A stretch of 64,000 bases of DNA, taken from NCBI GenBank assembly GCA_905182985.1, contig CAJJDN010000053.1, positions 300,555 through 364,554 of the forward strand. The letters run 5' to 3'. The DNA is from Paramecium sonneborni (Eukaryota; Ciliophora; Oligohymenophorea; Peniculida; Parameciidae). Below the pieces are notes generated by a model. That model was not told where the DNA came from. It searched no databases and saw nothing but the letters and a program-made list of their open reading frames with translations. Positions within the stretch are counted from its first letter, which is position 1. Every line of letters begins with the position of its first letter. Below, one piece after another: positions 12,318-24,250 of the stretch. The position numbers and the translations under genes were made by a program.

Positions 12318-12386
12318 ATGCTGTGGAAATTAATATGAATCTATTGCATAAATAATTATATATTTAAAAAATAGAATAATTAATTA

Positions 12387-13557
12387 ATGTCTTACGGAAA
12401 TAAGATAATACCAAGTGTTCCTAAATTTACAGAATTTAAGGATTACACATCTAGTTAAGTTTTGTAGATGCACACTCCGCATTTATTATAGAAATAACAC
12501 AAATAAGATTTAGTATTATCATCTGAGTATTCTATGGAAGTAGAGCCCTCTAAAAAGTATACATTATAATCAGCACATATGTAATTAACAGGTATATAGA
12601 ATATATATAAAAGGACATTAGAGTGAAGTATATTGTGTAAAATACTCTCCAAATGGTGATTATCTTATAACAGCAGGATTTGATAAGAAAATATTGATTT
12701 GGGACATTTATAATAATTGTACAAATATAGGAATATTGGGAAGTCATTAAAATGCAATACTTGATGTTGCATGGTAATATGATGGAGTAAGATTATTTAC
12801 AGCATCAGCAGATAAGACTATTTAAATATGGGATATGGAAACATATTTACCATTAAAAAAATTAAAAGGACATTAAAGTTATGTTAATTGTTGTTATCCT
12901 TAAAAAAGAGGATAAGATTTATTGGCTTCTGGAGGAGATGAAGGTTATACTAAATTATGGGACTTAAGAACAAGGAAATTAGCTTTTGAAATTTAAGGCA
13001 AAGTAATTCTCTTATTTTAAATAATTTTCAGTATCCTATTACTAGTGTTTGTTTCACTGAAAATGGAGACAGATTATATACTGGATCTTTAGACAATATA
13101 ATTAGATGTTATGATGTTAGAAAATAAGAGATGGAATATACATTAGATAATCATACAGATACAGTAACAGGATTAGCAATTAGCAATGATAATTCTTATT
13201 TATTGAGTAATTCTATGGATATGACAGTTAGAACTTTTGATATTAGGTAAATTATTATTTATTATATTTATAGACCTTATGTTTAAGGTAAAAATAGATA
13301 AGTAAGAGTATTCACTGGAGCAACTGCAAACACTGCTGAAAAGAATTTATTAAGATGTTCATGGAGTCATGATGATTAATATATCTCTGCTGGATCTGCT
13401 GATAAAAATGTTTATATATGGGATTTTAATTCAAAAAAAGTTATTCATAAATTAGGAGGTCATTAAGGAACTGTAATTAATATTTTTATTTTTATAGGTT
13501 AATGAAACTGCCTTTAGTCCAAAAGATAAATTGATAGCATCAGCTAGTAATGATAAA
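12387..13557 (+). CDS. SNRNP40 (U5-40K) WD40 protein, first assembled copy, 3' end lost in gap
   Basis: This copy starts at ATG 12387 and is cut by the 86-N gap at 13558. Introns are 12592-12613, 13003-13031, 13247-13273 and 13473-13497. Seven WD40 blades are recognisable, with repeated GH...D and IWD endings. The stretch NLLRCSWSHDD, SAGSADKNVYIWD and VNETAFSPKDKLIASASND matches the last blades of the U5 snRNP 40-kDa protein, a spliceosome component (known). It is the same sequence as 13644-14812, so it is an assembly duplicate of one gene, missing only the last ~13 codons. Confidence 0.9.
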
Positions 13558-14812
13558 NNNNNNNNNNNNNNNNNNNNNNNNNNNNNNNNNNNNNNNNNNN
13601 NNNNNNNNNNNNNNNNNNNNNNNNNNNNNNNNNNNNNNNNNNNGTCTTACGGAAATAAGATAATACCAAGTGTTCCTAAATTTACAGAATTTAAGGATTA
13701 CACATCTAGTTAAGTTTTGTAGATGCACACTCCGCATTTATTATAGAAATAACACAAATAAGATTTAGTATTATCATCTGAGTATTCTATGGAAGTAGAG
13801 CCCTCTAAAAAGTATACATTATAATCAGCACATATGTAATTAACAGGTATATAGAATATATATAAAAGGACATTAGAGTGAAGTATATTGTGTAAAATAC
13901 TCTCCAAATGGTGATTATCTTATAACAGCAGGATTTGATAAGAAAATATTGATTTGGGACATTTATAATAATTGTACAAATATAGGAATATTGGGAAGTC
14001 ATTAAAATGCAATACTTGATGTTGCATGGTAATATGATGGAGTAAGATTATTTACAGCATCAGCAGATAAGACTATTTAAATATGGGATATGGAAACATA
14101 TTTACCATTAAAAAAATTAAAAGGACATTAAAGTTATGTTAATTGTTGTTATCCTTAAAAAAGAGGATAAGATTTATTGGCTTCTGGAGGAGATGAAGGT
14201 TATACTAAATTATGGGACTTAAGAACAAGGAAATTAGCTTTTGAAATTTAAGGCAAAGTAATTCTCTTATTTTAAATAATTTTCAGTATCCTATTACTAG
14301 TGTTTGTTTCACTGAAAATGGAGACAGATTATATACTGGATCTTTAGACAATATAATTAGATGTTATGATGTTAGAAAATAAGAGATGGAATATACATTA
14401 GATAATCATACAGATACAGTAACAGGATTAGCAATTAGCAATGATAATTCTTATTTATTGAGTAATTCTATGGATATGACAGTTAGAACTTTTGATATTA
14501 GGTAAATTATTATTTATTATATTTATAGACCTTATGTTTAAGGTAAAAATAGATAAGTAAGAGTATTCACTGGAGCAACTGCAAACACTGCTGAAAAGAA
14601 TTTATTAAGATGTTCATGGAGTCATGATGATTAATATATCTCTGCTGGATCTGCTGATAAAAATGTTTATATATGGGATTTTAATTCAAAAAAAGTTATT
14701 CATAAATTAGGAGGTCATTAAGGAACTGTAATTAATATTTTTATTTTTATAGGTTAATGAAACTGCCTTTAGTCCAAAAGATAAATTGATAGCATCAGCT
14801 AGTAATGATAAA
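12389..14812. repeat. Assembly duplication across 86-N gap
   Basis: Sequence 12389-13557 recurs as 13644-14812 at a constant offset of 1,255, separated by Ns at 13558-13643. Everything compared, including introns, is identical. Identity in introns and the gap placement point to two overlapping contigs placed end to end, not a biological tandem repeat. Confidence 0.93.
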
Positions 14813-14851
14813 ACAGTCATTATTGGTGAAATCCCAGAAGTAACTTTGTGA
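13642..14851 (+). CDS. SNRNP40 (U5-40K) WD40 protein, second assembled copy, complete except first two bases
   Basis: The start ATG has only its G visible (13644); the A and T are masked as N. Introns are 13847-13868, 14258-14286, 14502-14528 and 14728-14752. The product is 368 residues and ends VIIGEIPEVTL before TGA 14849-14851. WD40 repeats and the C-terminal signature (NLLRCSWS..., SASNDKTVIIGEI) identify the U5 snRNP 40-kDa protein, which sits next to PRP8 in the tri-snRNP (known). Taken with the first copy, the real gene is one locus. It converges with the minus-strand gene 14875-15742 with 23 nt between stops. Confidence 0.93.
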
Positions 14852-14874
14852 TAAATTATCAAAAATTATATTAT

Positions 14875-15742
14875 TCAATATTTTAACATTTAATCTATTT
14901 CATCTTCTTTTATTGGTCCTTTATCTAAAATTTCACTCATTATTTTATCATATCTTTCATTTAATTATACTAATTTCTATTTAAATTATCTATTCTGTGA
15001 ATAGACCTTTATTGCATCTAAATATTATTTTGAACTTGCTTCCTCTTGTTATCCAAATCCATTTTATTTCAAAATCTCCTCTCTAAATTTATTATTATTA
15101 TACTTTTTACTCTCCCATTTTAGATCTTATAATATCTATTAAAATGCTTATGAATGTTTTATCACTTATTAACCATTATTCTTTTCTTTATATTCTCTTA
15201 TTTTCTCATTAAACAATTTTGCACTACTTATCAATATTTTATTTTAAGTCTTCAATATTAAATCTTCATTAATAAAATCAGGTAATTCTTAATTTTATGG
15301 TAAATTTAATTCCAATTTTATTGCTTACTCAAATCCTAAATTTATATAATTCACTAATCCCAATATTTCATTATCATTTTTATATATATTATTACAATTG
15401 TAATTTACTTCCTCTTTTGATACTTCATACTTAATAAATACTCGTTATTCAATTTTTTCAATTACATTTTGAAACTTTGATTCAATCACATTTCTCAATT
15501 CTTCCTTTTATTATCCATTTTTATTTTAAACATAAAACTACTGTTTTCCATATTCTATCATTCTCTCCCATGCAGGATAATATTCTTTTTAAAGCTCTTT
15601 TAGTATCTTTATTAACAAACCTTTTTCAATCATTTTTTCTGTCCTCTAATTTATTACAACTTTACTTTTTATCATTTTCATTAATCAAATAATAACCTAT
15701 TCCTGCTATTGCTAGACAACCTAAAAATGCTAATTTATTCAT
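14875..15742 (-). CDS. Hypothetical protein with N-terminal membrane anchor
   Basis: The gene encodes 281 residues with one intron (15644-15665). The N-terminus MNKLAFLGCLAIAGIGYYLI is a hydrophobic helix fitting a signal anchor or signal peptide. The remainder is soluble, charged and largely helical (EKLIKILKELQKEYYPAWERM and similar), with no recognised domain. The intron uses the second of two AG dinucleotides; the shorter choice would create a premature TGA. The stop is TGA 14875-14877. A mitochondrial or ER membrane-tethered helical protein is plausible but not shown. Confidence 0.72.
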
Positions 15743-16501
15743 ATTCTGAATTATGTTTAAAATAAATTATAATATTTATTCAACCTATTAGATTTTAAAA
15801 AAAACTATTAATTTGATTCAATTAACTATCCATTAATATTAATTCTAATTCATTATCAATATTTTTAATGAATCTTGATATAGTTTCAAATCACAACAAT
15901 CTCTTTTGTATTTCAACTATTATAAATTAACTTAATATGTAATTTTTCATTTAATTATTAGAGATGCGAAACAATTATTTCTTTATGCAAGATTATATTC
16001 AAATCAATTATTATGATTTTAAGAAAAAAATAAAATAATTGTAAATATTCGATGACACTAATTTTAATCAATCTTTAAAAATAGAATGACTTAATTTAAA
16101 TGAGGTATTATATCAAAAATGTGATATAAGTTATTTATAATCCATTAGGTAAAAAGAAATGATATAAATTATCAGATTATCTTTATTTATAGGATTGAAC
16201 TCTTAGTAATAAACAATCATAAAATGAGTTTTTAATTTTTAATTATTTAATATCAAATTATTCAAAAATCTATAAATCCATTTATAAAATATAATATAGA
16301 TTTGTTTTGTAAGTTTTTCATTAGATTAAGACTAATAATAATTAGCCTTAATTTACTTGAATTAGGCCTTGGGAGTGATTAATTTATTAATCAAACTTTG
16401 GAAAAAATTGATTAAAATTTGAAAGTTAAGTGAATGGATGAGTTCATTTAATTAGAAGTTCTTGCTTAATGTACATTAATATAAATTTATTTTATTTTAA
16501 G
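15743..16501. other. Gene-poor stretch with possible decayed coding fragments
   Basis: No supported gene is present in these 760 nt. A plus-strand ATG near 15963 opens for only about 40 codons. Around 16320-16440 a short plus-strand frame reads like part of a leucine-rich repeat (SLNLLELGLGSDQFINQTLEK) before TGA. Both could be remnants of a decayed LRR-type gene. The rest is AT-rich intergenic DNA between the starts of two divergently placed minus-strand genes. Confidence 0.3.
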
Positions 16502-16996
16502 TCATCTATAACTCTTTTATCTTCTGGCACGAGCACCCTTACCACCAAATTTACGTGGTTCACATCTTCTTGGATCAGCAACTAAAAGTGTTCTGTCATA
16601 TTGTAAAAGAAGATCTTTAATTTCTCTCTTTTATGTTTCATCAATGTATTTTTAATAGTATGCTACAATACCCTTACTGATTGCCTTTTTATTTTATAAA
16701 ATTATGCTACCTATCTAATGGCATAGATCTAAGCAGTTGTACCACCACCTCTAACAGTGACTCTGATATCAAGTCTGCCTGTTCTAACTTATCCTAACAA
16801 CAATAAAGGTTCAAGAGCTTTTTATCTTAATGGGGCTGGATTCACTAATTCAATTGGAGCACCATTGACTTTGACAATTCCTTGATATTTATTGTTTAAT
16901 TTTACCTTTTCCTTCTCTAACACTAGCACTAGCTACAGCATTCTTCTTTCTTCCAAAAGTTTATACTAGTTTTGGTTTTACACTTGGTGTTGACAT
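16502..16996 (-). CDS. RPS16: 40S ribosomal protein S16 (uS9)
   Basis: The gene encodes 147 residues with introns 16881-16905 and 16685-16710. [14 protein letters not shown] near the N-terminus, [37 protein letters not shown] and the C-terminal ending [14 protein letters not shown] are the eukaryotic S16/uS9 signatures. The basic C-terminal tail reaches into the decoding site of the small subunit (known). Length is normal for the family. The start ATG (16994-16996) is the expected one, with a short N-terminus before the VQTFGRKK motif. Confidence 0.96.
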
Positions 16997-17479
16997 ATCC
17001 AATTAAATACTTAAAAAAATATTTAATCAAATTTTTCAATTACTTTTATATATAATTTAAATTTTATGCAATCATTCATATGAAACTATTATTTTTATTA
17101 TCATTTTATTCTGAGCTTCATAAATTTATAATACTTAATCTTAGTTTTCTATTATTTATTATCTGCTTAGAATTAACATAAATTAATAATTACCAGATTG
17201 CTTTTTTATAACAAAACTCATGATAATATTTAAAAATTGTTTTGTAATTCGTTTAAACAAAAAAGATACAAATAAACTGATGTGATTTACTAATTCTGTG
17301 GAGAATGTTATAGATTATTAGCAAATTCTATAAACTATTGTTTCTTTATGTAAAATATTATCTAACCTTACTCTAAAGTAAGAATTTTAATTTAATTATC
17401 ATATTTGCTCCATAATTTCATTGAATTATTCATCGTAATTTTTGTACCAATTAATATATAAAAATAAATACAATCAAAG

Positions 17480-18129
17480 TACATTAAAAATTAGCTTATT
17501 TTACCTTCATCCATCACGGAAATTCTCGTAAAAATAACAATAAGCTAAGATCCAAATCTTGTATAAATCCATTAAACAAGTTTTGCAGCTCTTTAAGATT
17601 AGAAACTCATATATTAAGTGAAATAAACATTATGCTAGTTTATGTAAGCGTTAGCTGATTATCAAAATTATGATTAAATTTATTAGTAATATTATCAACC
17701 ATTAGCTTATTTATAATGTATAGTTATTTTAGGAAAAGAAACCTTAGACAGAATGGTAACAGTTTCCTAAATAAACTTTATAATGACACGAAAATCTCTA
17801 ATTGATTAATTTCTATAATAAGAATAAAAATAATCAAAATAACAAAAACTTAAATGAAGGAATAGATACTAAATTATTTGTTGATGGATAAATTGAAATA
17901 ACAGAGAATTTTACAGAAGATTACTATAAAGAATATTTTAAATATATGCAGCATATATATTGGCTTTGGATAATAAAGATGATTTTCTGATTATCTAATT
18001 AATGATAACAGTAAAATATTATTTCAGTTAATTGAGTAAGAAAACTGCGAAAAAATTTAGAAAGTCTCTTTAATAGATTTTAGAAATGAAGCATTTAAGA
18101 TGTTTAAAAAAGAAATATTTAAAATTTGA
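17480..18129 (+). pseudogene. Decayed protein-coding region, family unknown
   Basis: Plus-strand frames here carry protein-like stretches: KKPQTEWQQFPKQTLQ, then LFVDGQIEITENFTEDYYKEYF, then QLIEQENCEKIQKVSLIDF ending in TGA. They are separated by at least one in-frame TGA and by frame changes that standard introns do not fix. No ATG start is convincing. I read this as a decaying gene; an unrecognised exon structure is possible. The preceding 17005-17480 shows no coding signal. Confidence 0.3.
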
Positions 18130-18155
18130 TAAATAAATTAATTATAAAAATTTAT

Positions 18156-19231
18156 ATGATTATTTTTTTTTTGCTATTCTAGATATCTTCATCTAAACTA
18201 ATAGCTCCTCGTAAAGTAGTTCATGCTATTGATTGTGGAAGCTACCTAGAAACTCGTACATCGTCTGGGATTAAGTATATGAAGGTAATCTAAAAATAAC
18301 AAATTGAAGGATCATCATTTTATTGGTACATCAGAATTAGTCGATTATTATGAAAGAGCTGAGAATAGAAAAATTAAATTTACAGATGATCAATCCCTTT
18401 ATATTACCTAGAGACAAGGATAAAATTTTGTTTATACTATACCTTTAGGAAATGAAATTCCTGAAAACTAAACGTATGTATTAGTTTTAAAGTTTGCTGA
18501 GGTATAAAGTAATAATTATCTAGTTACATTATGAAGAAAGTAATACAAGAGTTTTTAGTGTATTTTTAGGGAAGAAGGTAATTCTATAAAATATTGATAT
18601 TTTCTAATTAGTGGGAGCATTTACTGCACATACAGAATATTTAGAAATTGTAATAGATGGAGGAGGAGTCTATTATTAAGAATAACCATGTATTGGAGCA
18701 TTAAATAATAGAAATGAATTAGTTATTGGATTTAGTGCTAGTCAAGATTAAGCGACTATTGCAGCTTTATTTTTATTTAAAGGACCTTTAATAGATACAG
18801 ATTTTGAAGATAAAGAAAAGTTTTAAGAAAGATGGATCTAAAGAAATACTCCAAGAACTAACGAAGAAATGAAAAAATAAAATGAAGAAAGAGTTAAAAA
18901 TATTGAAAAAGAAATAAAAGAAAAATAAAGCATACTTAAAATAAGAGAAGGATTTGGTCATGAAATTGAAATTGAAGAAGTTAAATAACCTTAAAAAAAA
19001 ATGGAATGGCCTGAATTTTCATTTCAATTATTATTTATTTTACTCAAAACACCCTTAGGAGCAGTCCTCTTAGTTGGGTTTTTGACAGTATGTTTTGTAA
19101 CAATAAGTTTTGTCTTCTTTGATCCATATGGATAAAATAAAATAAAATAATAATATTAAGAATTGAAAAATTCATAAGAATTCAAACAAAAAATAATTCC
19201 TAAAAAATAAGTAATTCCAAAATCAGATTGA
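18156..19231 (+). CDS. Malectin-type ER membrane lectin
   Basis: The gene encodes 342 residues with introns 18285-18309 and 18502-18523. An N-terminal signal peptide (MIIFFLLFQISSS) precedes a malectin domain at about residues 25-190. Its markers are HAIDCGS at the start, FVYTIPL, TYVLVLKFAE and VFLGKKVILQNIDIF, the di-glucosylated glycan-binding beta-sandwich order known from malectin. A Glu/Lys-rich linker (about 215-280) leads to one transmembrane helix near residues 295-320 and a short Gln/Lys-rich cytosolic tail. This matches type-I ER malectin topology, where it surveys newly made N-glycoproteins. Stop is TGA 19229-19231. Confidence 0.9.
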
Positions 19232-19299
19232 ATATTATAAAGAACTTTTATTATATTAAATAAATCTATTGCAATCTTCTATCTTATTCATATATATTC

Positions 19300-20290
19300 T
19301 AATTTTACTTTTTTTAATTCTTTGATTCTATCTTATTTTAAGTTACATTCATATATTAAATTCTTTAGTAAATTTAACTCCTATTAAAATTCTTTTCATA
19401 AAGATATTTTCCATTATTAACCTTCTCATGTTTCACAATAAATTTTCGGTTCCTAATTGTTATTAAAATAAGGATATGTATAAAAAATTATTTAAACTCT
19501 ATTATTCATATATTTATGATTGTTATTTAAGTTTGTAACTCTTTTTTCTTAATTTATTTATTCTTCCTTTTTCATTTAATCTAATTTTTTTGGTTCACTC
19601 TCGTTTATTGATTTTAGATTTATAATATTGAAGTTTGATTATTATTGAATCTAATAAATATTTCATTTTTATAAAAAGGGAGATCATATCTTGCTTATAT
19701 CTCAAATAACAAAACTTTGGACTCCAAATATATTAATTTTATTTATAACCTTTATTAATATGTATTTTATGTATGTCCTTTAAATATAATAAATCTCATT
19801 CATTTTTGGCTTATGAATTAGTAGAACCAAAATCTGCTAATTTCATTGCTTATTTTATGTTATTAAAATATATTCAGGTTTAAAGTCTCACATGTATAAT
19901 TAGATTTAGTCTAGAATGTATGTAAATAAGTATTAACATTGGTTTCTTAAAGTCAAGCGCCCATTTTAAAAATATAATGTCATATTTAAATGGGTTTTTA
20001 GTTTCGTAATATTGGCATGATCTAATTAATAAATGATTTTAATTCAAAAATAACTGAATTTATTTTGCTATTTCCAATAAAATGTACCTTTACAACTTAA
20101 ATCTAATTTTAATAGAGAATTCTATAACAACCCCAACTTATCTTTTTCCAATCATTTATTATTAAGTGATATATCATCAAACATAACCATGGTTTAGGAT
20201 TAAACATTAATTAGATTTTTCAAAGGTCTTGTTCATTTAATAATAATATTTAATATCATGAATTATATAATTTATAAAATGAGTTATCAT
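19300..20290 (-). pseudogene. Decayed eukaryotic protein kinase
   Basis: Kinase landmarks lie in order on the minus strand but in different frames. They are an alphaC-like LDHANITKLKTH (near 20000-20040), an RDLKPEN-like DFKPEYILIT (near 19850-19900) where the Arg of HRD is replaced by TGA, and an intact KLADFGS (19825-19845). An Asp-containing activation-segment region follows. At least two TGA codons and several frame changes break it, and no intron set repairs them. In a functional kinase HRD supplies the catalytic base, so this copy is dead. Boundaries are approximate. The adjoining 20300-20800 is a Lys/Glu/Gln-rich, low-complexity stretch without an open gene. Confidence 0.7.
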
Positions 20291-20803
20291 GATTCTATTT
20301 AATTTTAGAAATCTTAATTTAAAACAAGTTATTTGTATAAGATTAAATCATCTGATAGAATTTCTTCATCAAGATATTTATAGACTATTAAGAATAATAT
20401 GATTATATTTTTTAAAAAGATTATGGATATAAAAATGATTTAAATTAAGTAATTGTATAGAGAGAATAAAGAGAATAAAGAATAAAAAAAGATAAGATAA
20501 TTTTCTGTTTAATTTAATTCTAATTTTAGATTTGAAATAAAATAAAAGAAGAAACAAAAAAAAAAAGAGAAATAAAGTTAAAATAGAGATAACGAAAAAT
20601 ATAAAGAATAAAGGGAAGTAGAATAAGTTTTTTGTATTAATAAAATAGATAAAGAGAGATTAATTATAAAAAAGAATAATATTTATATAATAATGAAGAA
20701 CAAGAATAGCGTTTTTAATGAGTTTTATAAAATAAATGAAGACTAGTCGTTTTTGTTGTTTAACTATGTGTTTTTTGTATTGATAATTTACAATAATTTT
20801 CTT

Positions 20804-21933
20804 ATGAAATCAATATTGCTGATAGCATTGATTGCAGTAGCTTTCACAGCTAGAGTGTAAGAGAGAAATCTTGCAAAAATAACAACAGACCTCAAGAAGA
20901 GCACATATGGAAATGCCTTACTTCACTTAGTAGAACTCCATTCAATGGCTGGTGGACCTGTTTAAGAGTTGATTGATGCTATTGAAGAGCTTATCAACGA
21001 TCTTGAAGATGAATTAGAAGAATTGGAATTCAATTTCTAAGTAAGAACAAATGAACACAATGCATTAGTGGTTAGCCTTGAATAAGATATCTAAGACGCT
21101 GTAATAGGTAATTTTATTTACATTAATTTGTCTAGATGTTAACAATACATAAGACACTTTAGATAATTTATTATTCCCAAGAAGAGAATAACTCTAAGTT
21201 AGAATTGAATAAATCTAAGAAAACTAAGAAGCCAATAGATAGAATTATGATGAAGCAGTTCTAGTAAGAGAATAAGAACATGAAGATTTTGAATTCTAAG
21301 TTGCTGAATTAAATGATGCAACTGCTGCAGTTGATGATGCTCTTGCTCTTCTTTAAACACTTACAAATCCATCGTTATTATAAGTCAAGAGATTCTAAAA
21401 TTCTTTAAAGAATATTGAATCAAAGATCAAATCTAGATCTAAGATGGCACCAATGATTAAAGCTCTTATTTCATTAGCTTCAAATTAAAACTTTTCAGAT
21501 TAAGGAATCATTGGTTAAATTGTTGATGCTCTTAATGAATTTAGAAATGCTATTGTTGATTCAATCAATGCTTAAACAGCTGCTGAAGCTTAAGCATAAG
21601 AAGATCATGAAGAATATCTTGAATAATTAGATGCTGAATTTGCTGAATTCTAAAGATAAATTAATAGAGTCACTGTTGATTTAACAGCCACTAATGGTAT
21701 TTATTGTATTATTATCATCTTTAGAAAAAATCGATTAAATGACTGAATTCAGAGATTAAAGAGATGCAGACAGAAAATAATACACTGCTGAACTTGAATT
21801 AGAAAATAACACCTATGCTGAAGAAACCGATACCTATACCAACTTAAAGAATGAATTCACCAGAGAACTTGGAATCAGTGAATAAGCTTTGTCTGTTGTC
21901 AACAGTGCTGATTTCAAAAACATCTAAGTTTGA
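20804..21933 (+). CDS. Trichocyst matrix protein (first of a tandem pair)
   Basis: The gene encodes 357 residues with two 28-nt introns (21108-21135, 21697-21724). A signal peptide (MKSILLIALIAVAFTA) is followed by alternating Glu/Asp/Gln/Leu-rich coiled coils. The pattern is two related halves each ending in long heptad helices, as in Paramecium trichocyst matrix proteins, the precursors processed into the crystalline core of the exocytotic trichocyst (known). Composition is acidic, without Cys, with many Ala and Gln. The stop TGA is 21931-21933. The next gene, also a matrix protein, begins 110 nt downstream on the same strand. Confidence 0.87.
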
Positions 21934-22043
21934 TAAGATTGAATTATTCAGGTTTCTTCTTAATCATGCACAAATATTTTTTCTATTTTTTCTATTTTTT
22001 ATTATCTAATCATAAATTATCGTTTTTAATATTTATTAAAAAT

Positions 22044-23211
22044 ATGAAGTTTATAGTCTTAGTATGCCTAGCTTTGATAGTCACAGCAAATGATTATGAA
22101 TTACTTTCTGAATTGTCCCAATATGAATTTGGAAAAACAATCATAGCAACAATGCAAATATCCCTTTCAAGTGAAGAGTAATATCCCTGTAATAATAATT
22201 ACATAGCTCAAATATCGATGGAATTGTTCATTAATTGAGATCCATGTAAACTAATGCATAAAGTGACTTAGAAGAAAATACATAAAATTTAAGACATTAA
22301 TAAGAACTCTGCAATCTTCGATTTGATGAAATTTAAGAAGTTATTGATTCTGCTTCAGCCAAAAAAGCAACAGATGAGCAATCATTCCCACTTAGATAAG
22401 AAGAATTAATTGCTAAGAATTCATAACTAAAAGATAAAGTAGGATAAGATTAAAGAATTTAAGACAGATTATCCGCCTTAGATAAAGCTAGAGATGAAGC
22501 AAGAGTAATTAAATTATATATTTATTTATTTAGAAAGCATTTGAAGCGAAATAAACAGAATCTGTTGAATTTATTTAAGGATTAAAGAAAGCTAAATCCA
22601 TTGTTTCTTAACTTAATAGTTCTTTCATTTAAGTTTCTGATGTCAAAGCTAAATTACATAAACATTTAGAATCTTTACATAATAAATAAACACCTTATAA
22701 CGGACTTGTTAAAATGTTAGTAGCTGCTTCTGGAGATGAAAATGTATCTAAAGTTGTTTAAATTATTGATGAATTAATTGAAGTAATCAATTTAATCATT
22801 ATTTTAAGTCTTTGGAACATTTGTCAAAAGTTGGACATCAAGGAGAAAAAGCTAAATAAGAACTTTATCTCTTATAAAAAGCTAGATATGAATTAGAAAG
22901 TAAAACTCTTGAAACAAGTTTGGCTGATTTAGCTGCTGATGCAGAAAAATTAAGATAAAATTTATTAGAATTAAAAAACGATATTGAATCTAAAGCATAA
23001 TTATTAGATGTTAAAAACTAAGAAATGTCTGACTGGTAAAAAACTTGCGCTGATGAATTGAAAGCTCACCAAAATGTTAGATAATAAAAGTAATTCATTA
23101 CTCATTATCATTAGAAACACTGAACTTGGAATTATCAATGAATGTATCGAAATTTTCACTAGCAGATTTAATGATGGAATTAAGAGTTATATCCAAAAAC
23201 TAGAAATATGA
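22044..23211 (+). CDS. Trichocyst matrix protein (second of a tandem pair)
   Basis: The gene encodes 352 residues after removal of introns 22178-22206, 22505-22533, 22783-22808 and 23090-23114; each is needed for the frame. MKFIVLVCLALIVTA is a signal peptide, and the mature protein begins near NDYELLSEL. The body is long coiled coil (DSNIDGIVHQLRSMQTNAQSDLEEN, in part) with the conserved C-terminal helix ending GIINECIEIFTSRF...SYIQKLEI. This C-terminal pattern is typical of the trichocyst matrix family. The protein differs clearly from the upstream copy, so the pair is an old duplication and not an assembly artefact. Confidence 0.85.
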
Positions 23212-23465
23212 TTCAAATATATTCAAAAATCAAAAAATATTAAATTACAATATATAATCAAGTTTCAATTCTTAATCTTATTGTCTTAATCTCCTTATTT
23301 TAATTCTATTTATTCATCATTTCAATTTAGATTTATTACTAAATAATTTTCAATAGAACTAAAAAAAAATCTTAATTTAAAATGTTAATTTCAAAAAAAC
23401 TCAATACAAACTTTTTTTGAAATGATTTATTATTCATAGGATAGTAAATATAAAACTAATAAAAT

Positions 23466-24200
23466 ATGAAGTTAATAATTGAATAGCTTGTTAAATTATC
23501 TGAATTTTATGTATACCTAAATGAGAATACATTTAAGTTCTTCTTAATTGAATTTAGATGAAATAAATATCCTTTTTAATCATTATTTAAAGCAATCAAG
23601 ATATATCTAATTCTTTAGAATAACTTCCATTTCTTATTCCATCAAAATTAATTAATCATCTAAAAATTATTCTGCTATTTTAAAAAAATATCATCAGGCC
23701 ATTTTGTCAACTCAAAAAATAAATAAAAGATGATAAATTTTTAACTCAATATTTTGTTAATACCCTAATTTCTGAATAAGCTTCTTTAATTCCAAAATGA
23801 AACTAAATATTTTCTAATGAATCAGATTTAATTAACTAAAAAAGTCACATTAATAAATAAATACATTTATATATAACTTAAATAATATTAACATAAATAA
23901 CAGATAGATATAAAAAATTCCAAATAATTCATTGAATATATTAATTGGATATATATCTTAGAAGATGGGAAATTCATCTGAAATATTAGACTTACTTATA
24001 AGTATTTATGCCATTTAAAGTATTTATTATTGTCTTTTATGTTATGGAAATATGAAGCAAAATATCCTAACAACCATCCAATTATAATTGGCCTCTAAAT
24101 TAAAATTATTTAAATAGGTTTTTATTACTTAAATAAAAAAAGATTTGAATTTCTATTTGATCGATATATATGCATAGATTTAATGAATAATTTCTTAGAA
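23466..24200 (+). other. Possible decayed gene in a gene-poor stretch
   Basis: From 23466 a plus-strand ATG opens for about 33 codons to TGA. A second frame then continues for about 80 codons (ISFLIIIQSNQDISNSLEQLPFL, shortened) to another TGA, and a third piece near 23965 reads MGNSSEILDLLISIYA. No set of 20-32 nt introns joins them. This may be a decayed gene or chance. 23212-23465 shows nothing. Confidence 0.22.
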
Positions 24201-24250
24201 TATAATAGTCAATTATACTGAATATTTTATATAATACTCATGAAAAAATT

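Noticed and set aside
13531..13713. Open frames running through N gaps (also 41670-42425)
   Set aside because: They consist mostly of X residues; the N run carries no sequence information.
12387..14851. Real tandem duplication of SNRNP40
   Set aside because: The copies are identical including introns and stop at an N gap; an overlap artefact explains it better, and five similar cases occur in the window.
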